Assembly (NCBI GenBank): GCA_024867545.1
Contig: JANFNE010000010.1
Location: forward strand, 558,001 to 622,000
DNA from: Phytopythium helicoides
Lineage: Eukaryota; Oomycota; Peronosporomycetes; Pythiales; Pythiaceae
DNA: 64,000 nt
Direction: 5' to 3'
Positions within the stretch are counted from its first letter, which is position 1. Each line of letters opens with the position of its first letter. A program made the position numbers and the translations under genes. Below the pieces are notes generated by a model. The model saw only the letters and a program-made list of their open reading frames with translations, did no database searches and had not been told where the DNA came from. Below are positions 19,525 to 32,200 of this stretch, piece after piece.

Positions 19525-20791
19525 ATGGTGTTCGCCCGCGGCCTTCGCGCCGCCCGCCAGCTCGTCCCCTCGGCCCGCGCCGCTCGCTCCATGAGCGCGG
19601 CGGCCTCTTTCGGCTCCTCCAGCTCCTCCAGCTCCGCCCTGGGCTCCAGCGCACGCGCCTCTCGCGCTCCGCTGGCCGCGCGGCTGTCGACGCCCGCGCA
19701 CGTCCAGGGCGACGTGACGGCCATCGTGGCGGGCGTGGCGGCCGTCGGAGCAATTATCGGAGTGGGGAAGATGTGGTGGGACGCGTCTTCGGACTCGAGC
19801 GCAGGCTACGCGCCGGTCGCGAGCTTCCAGGAGCTCTCGCAGCGCGACATCGCCACCTTCTTCAAGGAGCTCACGGCCGAAGTGCAGAACCTCTTCGTGC
19901 GTGGCGCCCGAGTGTCTGCGTGGATGCGTTTTGAAGGTTGATGCTGATGTGTGGTGGGGGCTGTGACGCAGAAACAACTGCCGGAGATTGAGAACGCTGT
20001 GCGCACGTACATGGCCAACAACAACATCACGCTGGGCGACGCCGAGTTCCAGCAGGCCATGCTCCAGCAGCTCTTCCAGATGATGGAGGCGCTCGAAGCG
20101 CAGGTGGTCGGCAAGCGCGGATGGAGCCGCGAGAGCCTCGAGCACGCGCTCGAGAAGTTCGCCATGGACCCGGAGATCGTGCGACTGCAGGAGGAGCTCA
20201 ACGCGCTCATGCAAACGTGAGTCATGCAGCATCGCGTTTGTTGCCGTATTTTCACTGCCTAACCTGTGCGAATCAAAAATACAGGGTGTTCCCCAAGCCG
20301 GAGCCCGTCGACATTCCCGACTCACTGACGCCAGAGAAGACGATCGAGATCCTCGCGGAGCTCGTCAAGGGTATGGAAAAGGCCATGCGCGACATGCTGA
20401 ACCACGCGCGCGCCGAGGGAATTACAGACCCGGCCAAGGCTATGGAGGAATTCCAGTACTTGTACCTTGAGCACGTTGAGCAGCTTACGACGGCGCAGAT
20501 GAAGCTGCACGGCGTTTCCCAGCAGGTCAGCAACAAGTGCACTGTGCTTGGGCTTTGCGAGATCGGTATGCCTGACCTAATGTCCGGACTCGCAGGCGTT
20601 TACTGCAGCGCTATCCAAGTACCACAGCGAGAGCGAGCAGTTCCGACAGCAGATCGAGAAGATTTACCAGGAGCAGGCCAAGGTGTACGTAAACCTCTCG
20701 TCGCCGCCCACTTCTCGTGCGCTGTGGGACTTACGGATGTTTTTCGTTATGCAGTTTCAAGAAGATGGGCCTCGAAGTCGAGTCGCCGTAA
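19525..20791 (+). CDS. Unrecognised protein, probable mitochondrial targeting and one membrane segment
   Basis: Five exons fit with canonical borders and matching phases: 19525-19896, 19972-20216, 20285-20525, 20596-20684 and 20755-20791, giving 327 aa. The N-terminus is rich in Arg, Ala and Ser and almost free of acids (MVFARGLRAARQLVPSARAA), as in a mitochondrial presequence. One hydrophobic stretch follows at about residues 66-84 (VTAIVAGVAAVGAIIGVGKM). The rest is acidic and helical (ELSQRDIATFFKELTAEVQN, EEFQYLYLEHVEQL), with no catalytic motif I can name. I do not recognise the family. The topology suggests an inner-membrane protein with a large helical domain. It ends 97 bp from the convergent GCN2 stop. 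Confidence 0.72.
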
Positions 20792-20888
20792 GCTGTCCGT
20801 GTGCGTATGGCAAAGTGTTGATACTACCAATAGGATGTCAACCAATAGACCAAGCTAGACGTCTACTTACATGTCCTACCAAGTCCAC

Positions 20889-23800
20889 TCAAAGATTTCT
20901 CCTATTCGAACCCCCACCTGCTGACTTTCGTTTGGTAGCCGGCGTGAGCGACATCATATCATATCGGTCATCCACAAGGCTGTGCAACAACACGTATCGC
21001 TCACGCCCTCCCGTGGGCTCGAGAGTCATCAGCTCTTCGACCGTGTACTTCAGCTGCTTGCGGTACCGAGGGTTGTTGGCGCTGACAGTGTCGAGCCCGC
21101 TCATTCCCTCTTCCATGATAGCTGAAGACAGTTCGCGCACGAGAGCAAATGGCAGATCCACAGAGAGGACCTTCATAGCCTCTTCTCCACGCGACGCAAA
21201 GCTCGACATGATCCACTTGGACACGCGGCGCGTTACTTTGTGGGAGTCGTACTGGTTGTTCTTATTGCGGCCACCTCCGTCGCGAGACTGATAGCGGCTG
21301 TCCACAACTTTTACATCAAAAATGGGCTGCAGGCTGGCAGTCTCGCCATTTCCTCCACCGCCAATACCGCCGCCACCGCCTCCCATTCCTCCGCCACCGT
21401 GAGCGTTTGTAGCATCGTAGAAGTTTCCCCCGCCGCCCACGGTTCGGCCTCCTGCCATCGAATAATAATCACCATACCCGATACCCCCGGTGGATGCACT
21501 ACCACCGCCATTTCGTCCAGCTCCTCCGCCAGTCAGCAGCTCACCAACAACTTCAGCTAGCGCAGAAACTGCCACGACGATATCGGCTTCAGATGGGTTC
21601 TTGACAGCTCGGATCTTCACCTGGTTTTTCTCCTTGACAAGATGTTTCTGAACCACAACCATCCAGTGAATATTCGACTGAGCGCAGTAGTCCTCCAAAT
21701 CTTCGAGGTGAAGCGGTTCTGGGTGCAGGTAGTCCGCACCAATACCCTGGTGCCACAGCATAAGAGCCATTTTCATTCGCAGCAGCATCGTATCACTGGC
21801 TTTTCCAGCAGAGCAAATCAGCACTTTTCGCCCACCTGAAAGCACATCTGTCGCCAATGACGACGCAAATGCCTTCGCGTCAAGATGTGCAGAGCAGATA
21901 GCCCCCATGACACACGAGACGATTTTATCAACCGAGAAGCGGACTCCCATTGCAGCGACTGATGATGACTTCATGTACGCCGCTGGCAACTTGAAACGAG
22001 TGATGAGAGAATCGTAGCGTCCTCCTTCAGCAATCACCTGCGTATTCGTCGTTGCCACTGACGACGACGAATTACTGCCGGAAAGAAGTACCGCCTGGAA
22101 CACGAACCCTGAAGTGTACCGCTCTGGGCGAGGGCTCAACCCCAAGTCGACGCGCAGGCACGATGGGCCGGCAAGACGGAGAAACTCTATCGATTGTAAA
22201 AGCACCCGCAGAGATGAGATCCCCTCTGTGATATCCTTGACTGTTCGCCGGAGCTGTGCATCTCGTTTTTGCTGTTGTTTTCGATCCATGACCGGGGCTG
22301 CATCTGACGGTAGCGAGCTATCATCAACAGTACCGGGCTTCGATCGATTACGAGCAAACAGGCGCTGAACTTCCTGCTCGATTAGGTCAAGCGACGTCAA
22401 GCAATCTTCCGGTAGCATAAAAAAGGGTTTCAAAGCGTCGATGGAGTCTGCAGGAGCTCCGTACGCCTTCATTCGCTTCGCCACAAATTTCCAGCGACCA
22501 GCCTTCAGGGTAGGTATCATTGTCGACGCGGGACCCGGATGTACATGCATCGACACTTCGTTCGAGAGTAGTTTCAACAGCTCTCGCCGAGCCGTGCTTG
22601 GCACGTTGCAAAGCTCAATAATTCCTCGAGTAATCCGAGCGTCGTTTAACCTCAGAAAATAAGAGCCAAGCGACGACGACAGTGCCTGCATTACTTCAGC
22701 AACAACTTCAAGGCCCTCGAGTTCGATGAATCGGAATGAACAGCGGTCATCCCAAATAATGTCGAAGTCCGACTCCATCAGCTCGCGAGGATGGCCACCA
22801 ACAATATTCTTCCGATACACGCGATCAAATTGATAGCACTTGAGTCGAGAAATGTTGTATCGAGCCACGAATCGCGCGAGGCGCTCAGTGAGGTCAAAAG
22901 GTAGTGAAACAGCTACACCAGAGCTGTCGAGAAGTACGCAAGAACTCTGCGGCGTGGTGAGAGTAACACCTGTGAAATTCTGCTCAGAAGCGCGTGGCAT
23001 CAAAAGTGGCGTCGTGTGCTCAATGGCTCCGTGACGCTCAAAGATTTTCTATTAGAAGGTCACCAGTCAGAGTCATGAAAATTATGTTAAACGAGGCAAC
23101 AGCAGCTGTGCGCCACTTACCTGCAAGACGGTCTTGACAAATGTGCGAGATCGCAACTCTGAAGTGTACGAGCGCAGCTTCATGGACTCCAAATGGTCGT
23201 ACGTGTAATCCACATGACTCACAGGTTCCTGCGAGATGAGAGCATCTATGAGTTGGCCAAAGAATTTTCCCTCGGGGTTCGCTAGTGTCTCAAGCGCTTC
23301 GCGGAGATACGTCCCTTCGACTTCGATTTTGGCTGGTAGCAGGGGGCTCGCGAGCAGCTCTACTGCATTTGGACGAGATGATGGGTTGGGGCTGCAAAGC
23401 CACAAAATGATTTCTTTGACGTTGTCTGGTCCAGCGAATGCTGCCGGGAGTACACACTGTTCGCGCAATCCAGTCAGTGCTTGTGCTCGCTCCATCAAAG
23501 TTGTGAATGGAGGCGACCACATCTCGAAAAACATAATTCCGAGCGAGAACATATCTGCCTTCTGGTTATACCGTTGACCCTCCATTTCTTGCTCCGGTGC
23601 GCGGTAAAATGCGGTTCCGACACCCGCGGTAATATTTGCATCTGACATGGTCGTCATCGTTGTCAGCTCCTTCTGTTTTTGAATCCCAAGCCCGTGTCTT
23701 GTGCTCTCCAGATTCTCCATTCTGAGCTTGCCGTACAGCTCAGCTGCGGACGACCCTGTCGAACTCGATAGAAAGTTGCCAACATTTTCAATCGGCAGCA

Positions 23801-25810
23801 TTTCCTCTCGATCAATGTCATTTTCGCCGCCATCTATGTCATCCTGCGCAATCTTGGGAGGGCGAACAGCAAGACCAAAATCACCGAGCTTAACAATACC
23901 CTCTGCATCCAGAAACACGTTTGGCGGTTTGATATCTCGATGGATGATTCCTTGGCGGTGAATGTACACAATAGCCTCCAAAATCTGGCGAAGAAGCGTC
24001 CATATCTTGTCAGGGTCCTTCCAGAGTGTCCCCTTGTCGATGACATCACGGAGCGAGTTTCCCCCGCAATACTCCATCTGAATATATAGTCTTTCGCTCA
24101 TTCTCTTTGCGCGGATCTGATGCGGGGACAGCTTTTGCATAAATGAGCCTCCTCTCCCTGATAAACCATAGCCACCGTCTTCTTCATCGTCTGGTGCCTC
24201 TTCGAGACTTTCCCAGTCGAACCCATCATCATGAAATGATGACTCAGACATGAAACGTGATGATGATCGATTCAATGACTGGGTATTACTGCGGTGACTT
24301 CGGCTGTCGTGCTTGGACGTAGACCACAAGCCAATGCTGTTGCTCATTGTCCCCAACCAGTCATCGTCATCGTCGTCTACAGAAGGTTGCGAACTCTCCA
24401 TGCCGTTTGTTCCGGACGACAGGCTCGTTGATTCTTCATATGCTTCTGCGCCGCTTTGGCTGCACTATGCGGCTCGTGATCGTCTTCACTTTCACTCCCT
24501 TCACTAAAACCAGTCATCATCGTCACTCTCTTCGTCGTCACTTGAAAGCCCACTCTCACCCTCGATCCAGGCTTGGAAGTATCGCACGATATGTCGGTGC
24601 TGCATGCGTGAAATGGTCTTGACCTCCCGCAGAATCTTCTTTTTCATTGTCGGGTCATCTGGATCCAGCTTAATCTTCTTCACTGCATAGAGCTGTCGGT
24701 CCAATCGATTACGAACTTTGACGACCTCTCCCCCGCCGCCACGTCCTAACAGACCGATTTCCTTGAAGTCGCTGTGATATCGGGAATGCAACTGGTCGGG
24801 ATTAAGGGGGCCGCTGTCGGATGAGGAATCTGAAAACGCTGAAGAATCGCTGTCCGAGCCATCACCCTCATTCGAAGGCTCTTCGTACAGACTAGAGAGG
24901 CTTTCCGACTCTCCTGCGCGGCTATATGTGCCCTCGTCACTGCCGTAGTCTTCTTCTCCATCGATGCTGGATCGGTGCCTCCGCCTGCGCACGTTGCGCT
25001 TCTTGATCTTGTCGCGCTTTTTCTTGCGCTCTGCATCAATGAGAGCAAGGATTTCTTCATTCTTAGCGCGCGCAAGCTCGTCCTCTCGCTGCTGAAGTTC
25101 GTCCTGCACCTGCCTCTCTTGCGTCTCGCGATCTTGTTGATTCTGAAGCATTTGCTCAAAGAAGGACGACTGGTCCTTGAGGTGCTCCTGGATAAAGTCT
25201 GTTGCGCACACGACAAGGTCGTAGACCATAACCTCGCCCACTTTTTCGCGCGCCAGCTTTTCCATCTCAAACGTGAGCTTCTGGCGGTCAGCGTCCGACA
25301 GTCCGTGCAGAGCCTCGACCGCAAGGTTCACCGGCACCTTGAGCGGGTACCCGCGCGCAAAGTCAAAATGCAGCAGCACCTCTGCTGTCATCTTTTTCTT
25401 GGAGTCGTCCGGCGACTCGCAGCGCAGGCGGATCGAAAAGATGTACGAGTACAGCGGCGTGGCGGACTGCTGCACGAGGTCGCGGTCGAAAATGGCCTCG
25501 AGCACCTCGAGCTCCTGCGCCTGCAGCTCTCGCGCCTCCTCCAGCGTCTTTGGATCCAGCGGAGCGCTCGGCGCCGCATTCTCCGGCGCTGCAGGGCCTG
25601 CAGTCACACCAATCGAGAAAGTGCAGGTGAGTTGCCGCCGATTGCGCAGCCCACAGAGCACTCCAGGCGCGCGCGAGACCCGCGGCGGGGAGCCCAGAGC
25701 CTCCTCCTGCACGTCGTCAGCGTGCCGTGGGCCGCCCAGCGCCCAGGAGCGAGCCACGCACCTGCGCGCGCCGCGGCGCTCGGCTTCTTCTTGCCCTTCT
25801 TCTTGCCCAT
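20889..25810 (-). CDS. GCN2: GCN2-type eIF2-alpha kinase (RWD, kinase, HisRS-like)
   Basis: Minus-strand exons: 25762-25810, 24511-25597, about 23121-24459 and 20889-23048, about 1,544 aa. The 24460-24510 intron is tentative; the others have good borders. Order of parts: Lys-rich N-terminus; RWD domain (LEVLEAIFDRD to about residue 160); a long charged helix; then the kinase with VKVRNRLDRQLYAVKKIKLD (catalytic Lys). The kinase has an acidic insert rich in DDE/DDDDDW, then YIQMEYCGGNSLRDVID, IIHRDIKPPNVFLD and KLGDFGLAV. A histidyl-tRNA-synthetase-like domain (PLLMPRASEQNF, LLDSSGVAVSLPFDLTERLA) follows, then a C-terminal dimer/ribosome region. GCN2 senses uncharged tRNA and phosphorylates eIF2alpha. 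The pseudokinase domain usual between RWD and kinase is not visible. A poly-Gly insert lies at 21311-21540. Confidence 0.92.
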
Positions 25811-26034
25811 CCAGTCTACTGCCGCCGTGGTGTATAATACACTATCACCTCACCTCCGGATCACGTGGACCACATCTCCAGTCAGCACATTTGTGCCACC
25901 GGTGGTACAGTTCTTTGACTCGCATCGACATCATCAAGTTGGCAGCACAATCCGTCGAGCTGCTTGGCGTCGTCGCTGCTCATTCCTCAAGTCGCCAAGC
26001 CACCAGCCAGCCAACCAACCACCAGCCACCAGCC

Positions 26035-27071
26035 ATGACCAGCCGCATCCGCGTGGGCCTCGTGGGCTTTGGCACGGGCTCGAGCGTGTTCCACGCGCCG
26101 CTGCTGCTGAGCTCGGGCGAGTTTGCGCTCACGCACGTGCTGGAGCGCTCGACGAGCAAGAGCGCGGCGCTGTCGCCGGCCCCGACGATCGTGCGGTCCA
26201 TGGACGAGCTGCTTGCCACGGACGTGCAGCTCGTCGTCATTTCGACGCCCACGACCGTGCACTTCGCGCAGGCCAAGCAGGCCATGGAGGCCATGCGCCA
26301 CGTGGTCGGTCGACAAGCCGCTCTGCCTCACGGCCGCCGAGGCGCGCGAGCTCTGCGACATTGCGCACGCCAACGGCGTGCTCTTCTCCGTGTTCCACAA
26401 CCGTCGATGGGACGGAGACTTCCTCACCGTGCGCGAGCTCATTGAGAGCGGCGAGCTGGGCGAGCTGCGCAAGTACGAGGCCCACTTTGACCGCTACCGA
26501 CCGCAGCTCAAGGGGTACTGGAAGGAGAAGGCGCAGCTCGGCGGCGGCGTGCTCTACGACCTAGGTGCGCACGTCGTGGACCAGGCGCTGCAGCTCTTTG
26601 GCAAGCCCGGATGCTGTGGACTCGGACGTGCAGATCCAGCGCGAAGGCGCCGAGAACGACGACTACTTCTACATCAAGTTCAAGTACGACGCACGCCCCG
26701 AGCTTGAGGTCATCCTGACCGCGGGCATGCTCGTCAAGGACCTTGGACCAAAGTACACACTTGAGGGCACCAAGGGCTTGTTCACCAAGTATGGCGAGGA
26801 TGTGCAGGAGCAGTCGCTGCGTGATGGCAAGCGTCCCGGAGACGCTGGCTGGGGCGAGGAGCCTGCAAGTCAGCACGGCACCTTCACGACCGTGAGTGGA
26901 GAGACTCGTGTCGTTCCCAGTAAAGCCGGGTCGTACGAAGTGTACTACAAGAACATCGCAGCCGCCATTCGCTCGGGAGAGCCCCTTCTCGTAAACCCGA
27001 CCGAAGTCATTGAACAGATCCGCATCCTCGAGGACGCCAAGAAGACGGAGCGCGTCAACCGACTGCAATAG
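26035..27071 (+). CDS. Gfo/Idh/MocA family NAD(P)-dependent oxidoreductase, two apparent frame breaks
   Basis: Begins at the ATG at 26035 with IRVGLVGFGTGSSVFHAPLL, the Rossmann nucleotide-binding motif of the family. It then reads DVQLVVISTPTTVHFAQAK and, after a +1 break at about 26308, VDKPLCLTAAEARELCDIA (the conserved EKP-type lysine, here DKP). VFHNRRWDGDFLTVREL, a second +1 break at about 26609 and the C-terminal sheet domain follow, ending at 27071. Removing one G at each break restores about 345 aa of uniform quality. Both breaks sit in GG doublets. Either two assembly insertions or a very young pseudogene would explain this; I favour assembly error because the three frames show no other decay. 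Relatives oxidise sugars or reduce dihydrodiols. The substrate is unknown. Confidence 0.82.
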
Positions 27072-27504
27072 ACAGAGCAATCGTATTGCAGAGTTGATTT
27101 TCTCAATAGATGGACATCGCATTGAGTCGAGAATAACGAAAACGCTGCCTCGGTGTTGCACTGTTGAAGCCCCTTATCTTCAATTGAAGTCGTCGCCCAT
27201 TTGATGTGCGCGATACCGGAGCAGTCACGTGGCATACCACTTCCGTACAGTTTCCCATACAGCTCAAAGCAAGTGCACTTTTCGAATTGCCAACAAAATC
27301 AAACTCTTCAACATCATTGGTGCTCCACTGGGTGATTTATTTTTCAGACTCAACTTCGAGTCGACAGCACTGACGCCCGCTTCCAAGTTTCTCCATTGCA
27401 GCGCTACCGCTTTCTTTCATTGTCAACTATTTCATTCATTTTTTGCCGACTCCTCAGCAAGCACAACCAATAAGCATCACCTAGTCTCCAATACCACACG
27501 CATA
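27072..27504. other. Intergenic, upstream of GH3 copy A
   Basis: AT-richer than the flanks. The frame of copy A stays open upstream to 27229, but that stretch does not resemble the start of any other GH3 copy. Limited similarity to the copy C upstream sequence is visible only in the last 25 bp (CCACACGC shared). Confidence 0.5.
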
Positions 27505-29109
27505 ATACTTAGGTCGTGGCTCGCTCCGTTGGTGTTCACGGCGCTCGGCCTCGCCGATAACCAGCCGTTGGCTGCCGCTGACCAATGGGACGCTCAAGTC
27601 GACGCTATTATGGCCAACTTCACGACCGAGGACATCGTCGGTCAGATGACTCAGATAGCCATCTTCGTTCTCATGGACGAAGACTACAATCTCGATGAAG
27701 ACCTGGTCCGCACGTATGCCAAGCTCAAGGTCGGCTCGTACCTTGGCTCGCCTGTGTCGGAAGTAGCGTACACGGTTGACAATGCCACGTACGCATGGAC
27801 GGCAGAGCAGTTCCGTAATGCCGTTACGCGCATCCAGGAGATCGCGATGGAGGAGAACGGCGGACATCCGATCATCTACGGCATTGACTCCGTTCATGGA
27901 GCTGGTTTCATCAAGGGTGCTGTTATCTTTGGCCAGCAGCTCAACGGAGCAGCCTCGTTCAATCCCGATCTCGTCTACAAGATGGGCGAAGTGGCTGCTC
28001 GTGACTCGCTTGCTGCCGGCATCCCGTGGATCTTTGGTCCCATTCTCGAGGTTTCATCACACCCTGGTTGGGCTCGCACTTACGAGACGTTCGGCGAAGA
28101 CCCATACACGATCTCTGTCATGGCCGACGCTATCATTCGCGGCATGCAAAGCAACAATATCACGGCAGCATGCATGAAACACTTCATCGCGTACTCCAAG
28201 ACTCCGACTGGCCACGATCAGGACGGTGTAACCATTACCGACTTCGACCTGCTCAATTACTTCGCCCGCCCATTCAAGGCAGCTGTCGAGGCCGGCGTCC
28301 TCACGTCGATGGAGAATTATGTCTCCATCAATGGTGACCCAACGATTCAGAACACCAAGTTGCTGTCAACACTACTTCGTAATGATCTCGCATTTGATGG
28401 GCTTATGGTGTCTGACTTTGGCGAGGTAAACTCACTCGAAAGCTTCCATCGCACTGCGCGCACAACCGATGAGGCTACCAAGTTCTCACTTGAGCGAACT
28501 ACGCTCGATATGAGCATGGTTGGCTATGGGTTTACCTTTACGAACGGCTCCAACGCTCTGCTCGCCGAAAACCCTGCCATTATCGACCGCATGAAGGCAT
28601 CGGTACGTCGGATCATCAAGACCAAGGTTAAGATGGGTTTATACGAAAATGCCATCCCAGGTGAAGAGTACCTCGACCAGGTTGGCAACGCAGATGACGT
28701 CGCAGCCGCTCTTGAGCTCGCTCGTGAGTCGATTGTGCTCGTGCAAAACAATGCTAGCACGCTTCCGCTCGCCAATAGCACGGCTGTCTTTGTCACGGGA
28801 CATGCGAGTGACAACATCGGGTACCAGTGCGGTGGATGGAGTGTGACCCACGCTGGCATTCCCGGCAATTACAACTTTCCCCATGGTGTTTCGGTCCGTC
28901 AAGGTCTGGAGGCGATTGTTGGTAACTCCAGCGTCACATACTTCAATGGACTTTATGTGAACGGTTCCTACTCGGACGCCGACCTCGCCACCGCTAAGCA
29001 ATATGCTGCTCAGTCCGAGTACACCATCGCCGTCATCGGTGAGGAGACGTACACGGAGAAGGCAGGCGACATCAACGACCTGGCCCTCCCCGCCGGGCAG
29101 TTCGATTAA
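27505..29109 (+). pseudogene. GH3 beta-glucosidase copy A: start codon lost and C-terminus missing
   Basis: Nearly the same as copy C (37525-39876) over about 530 residues, with roughly ten substitutions. The nucleophile region MVSDFGEV and the GDINDLALPAGQ segment are retained. The position of the copy C start codon reads ATA at 27505-27507. The frame leaves GH3 homology right after LALPAGQ and stops two codons later (FD then TAA). The missing 250 residues include the acid/base Glu (CELGG) and the fibronectin-like C-terminal domain, so no active enzyme can be made from this copy. An in-frame ATG at 27229 could still start translation, but the added N-terminus has no signal-peptide pattern like the others. 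It is the only copy with a structural truncation rather than a one-base break. Confidence 0.85.
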
Positions 29110-29213
29110 GCTGGCTGGTAGCAGCGAAGTTGTCGAAGTAAGCTGTTGTGAAGGCCAGCTCCATTGAACATGCGTATCATTAGCTTATGATCGGGTACTC
29201 GTTTGGTTTACTT

Positions 29214-32200
29214 CTACTTGCTACTTTGTGACTGCAGCCGTAGCGTTAGCGTTACGCACTTCCACTGAATAAATGCACGCATGGTATGAAACTGGAGGTT
29301 GCGACGCCGAAGTTCATACTGAGTCCTCTTCAACAAACTGCTGGTATCTGCAAGAGCCTTATCAAGTCGCTCGCGGTTCTTCCCGACAGACCGAAGTGAT
29401 ATAATGGCGTCCTCTAGCATCGATATGCTTAGCGAGTTTACTTCAACACTTTGGGAGGTCTTCGACTCTGAGGGTCGCGATGGACCAAGCGCATTCTGCG
29501 ACGATGCAAAGGTGACTCGCTTGACGTCCCCAGAGCTGGGTTCATTGCCTGATATGCGCATCGATTGTGCTAGCAATTTCGCTTTCGCAGCACCTATTGA
29601 TCTCGATTGCCGAGAAACTCTAAAAGAATGAAGTGCATCAATAAGCGAGTCGCAAGCAACTATCATTTCCCTGAAATTCTTGTCTCCCTGAGACAGAAAG
29701 CACTTCGCGCGATAGCTGTTGGAACGCATTGGCCACTTCCCACGCTGCTTCCACAATATGTTCGCGCGCGGAAAGCCGACGCTCCATTTCTGCAATGAGC
29801 CGTTGGTTGAGACTCACGAGGTCGTTTAGTTCCGAGCACCTTGAATTAAGCTTGCGTAAGCGCTGCTTGCTGTCATCCAACTCGGACATCTTTTTATCGA
29901 GCACAACCTGCCAGCCTGCAATCTTGTGGTTACTCGTCTCTAGCATTGAAATCAAACTTTCCCTCGTATAGATGGGGGACTTTCGTGGCTTTCCCTAGTA
30001 CTGCGTCTTCACGCAACTGCCGACGAGTTGCATCAGTATTCACTCCGTCACCACAGAACTGTTGCAGCAGATATATGCAGTTCCCTAAAGTCCTGGTCGT
30101 TTCGGGTGTAAACGCCGAAGACTCAGACTGGCGATCAGCTTCGCTAGCTTCAAGACGCTTTGCTAATTTGTGCAAGGCAGTGTGGAAGCGCCACGAGCAC
30201 AAGAGAGCTTTCAACTGCCAACGGCGTAAAGATTGCTTGCACTGAAAATCAACAGCCTTGTACATTTTGCTTTGCATCTCTGCAGTATGAACCACCGACT
30301 TCAGCCTGACTATTGTCAGCTCACACTCATTCTTTTGATCTTGAGTGGCTTTCATACGTCTTGAAGTAGCCTGCTGCCGCAATAGCGCAAGAAGTGTATC
30401 TCCAACTCCAAAATCGAGCAATTGTCGCCCAGCGCTGGCTGTCACTTTTCCACTTCATTGCAGCCTTTTTGAAGGTACTAATAACATTTATTGCTCGCTG
30501 ATCACGTATTAGGCGGCCGAACTATTCCTTCCCAGCGGATAATAGCATCGGATCGACTATGTTTCTGTTTGTTCCACGCCAAAATGGTTTCATTTGTCAC
30601 GGTTCGGATCGAATTAACCGGCGATACTGGACCAAACCAACTAGATCCCGACTCGGCAAAAGTTACAGCAACGCCAGATACACTTGGTTGTTCTAAATTT
30701 TGTGAATCATTCGGTTTTGTAAGCTTTCCGCGTGCTTTTGGTGGGAGGTCCTCGATGGAAAGTTTTGAAAACCGATGATCAGAGTAAATCTGCGCGGCAC
30801 ATGAAAACAGGTATGGAATCAACGCTACTAGATCAACTTCTGCATTCCCGATGAAGAATGACTGGATCGCTGGTATGTTCGACTGAGCTGCAAGCTCCCT
30901 CACTACTTGGCATGCAGTCTTATAGCGAGTAGAATTATCTGATGGGAGATTCGAGATTGCTTCACGCAAACTGGTTTTACTCGTGGATGAAAGTGCTGAT
31001 AGCAATTGGTTTTGGTGCTGGTACAATGATTCCAGTCGATTCTGTAACCAATCGACGTGTTCAGAAAGCTGTACCAGAGACACATTTTCCAGCTCCCGGA
31101 ACGAACGACTGATCATCTCCAAAAGTGCTCGCTTTTGAAGCTGAGGCCGCGCCTCAAGAGTCTCAACTAGCAACTTCAGTGTTGATCGCTCTCGTTCGCT
31201 TGTTGCTAGTTGAAGTTGAATCTGCTGCCTCTCAACTTTGCTCGCTCTGGCTTCCTCATTGAGCTGTTGAGAAGCCGACTCTACTAACATCAGTGTCTTC
31301 TTTCGCTTCTCATCAACAACGCTTAAAGCTTGATTTCCGATTCTCGTTTGGCAATCTGTTGCTTTAGCACTTCATTTTGGCTCTCTAGCTGCTCAATTTC
31401 CGAGTGGTATCGCTCAGCAACAGTTTGACTCGCTGCTGCAAGTGTTTCGTTTGCTGTGCGAATTGATTTGTTGGCATCGAGCTCGAACTGAGCCTTCAGC
31501 TCAGTGCGCAAAGATGAAATGGCAATGTCATGACGGACAGCGGATTCCTCGAGCTGTCGTGTCAGCGCGTATGTCTCCTCGCGAACACTTGCTAACTCTT
31601 CTTCTATTTTGAGATTGTTTTCTTGCACTGAGTTATGCTTGCTCATCCACATCAAGACAGTAGTTTTCGTATCAGCAATATCCTGCTTGAGCAGAGCGTT
31701 CAATTCATCAGCTTGCCTTGCCTTTTTATTTGATTCTTGATTTTTCACTTCAAGGTCTTCAAGGAGCTGCTGGTGTGCTACTTTCAGGTTTGTATATTGA
31801 GTTTGAGTCACCTCGGCATCTGTTGCAATCTTTGTCAACCGTTGGAGCTCACTCTTGTATATCTCGTTGCTAGCATCTGCTTCCTTCAATCGAGTCTTGG
31901 TCTTGCTCAAACGATCACGAGTTTCCTCAAGCTCGGAAGTAATATTATCACTGGCATCACGGGTAGTACGAAGCTCCAATTTCAAAGTGTCGAGGTTCAA
32001 CTGTAGTCTGTCGCGCTCACGTTCACCTTTTCTGGACTTGTCTTTTGCATCTTCAAGCGCTGTCATCAGTTCAGATTTTGCCGTCTTCGTGTTTTCCAAA
32101 CTAGTCTGAAGTTTTAAGATCAGCTCGTCACGGCGTATTAGCTCGCTTTCTAGCTCTGCAAGAGCACGCTGTAGATCACGCTTTTCAGCTTCCATTCTGA

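Noticed and set aside
21311..21540. Gly-codon tract considered as a possible microsatellite expansion or intron in GCN2
   Set aside because: It stays in frame, has imperfect codon use and no good splice borders, so I treat it as a coding low-complexity insert.
24975..26564. 529-codon plus-strand frame crossing the GCN2 5' end and the oxidoreductase
   Set aside because: Antisense of the RWD region in one half and the wrong frame of Gfo/Idh in the other.
26300..26612. Programmed ribosomal frameshifting in the Gfo/Idh gene
   Set aside because: No slippery heptamer or following hairpin is evident, and similar one-base breaks occur in many unrelated genes here, so assembly indels are more likely.
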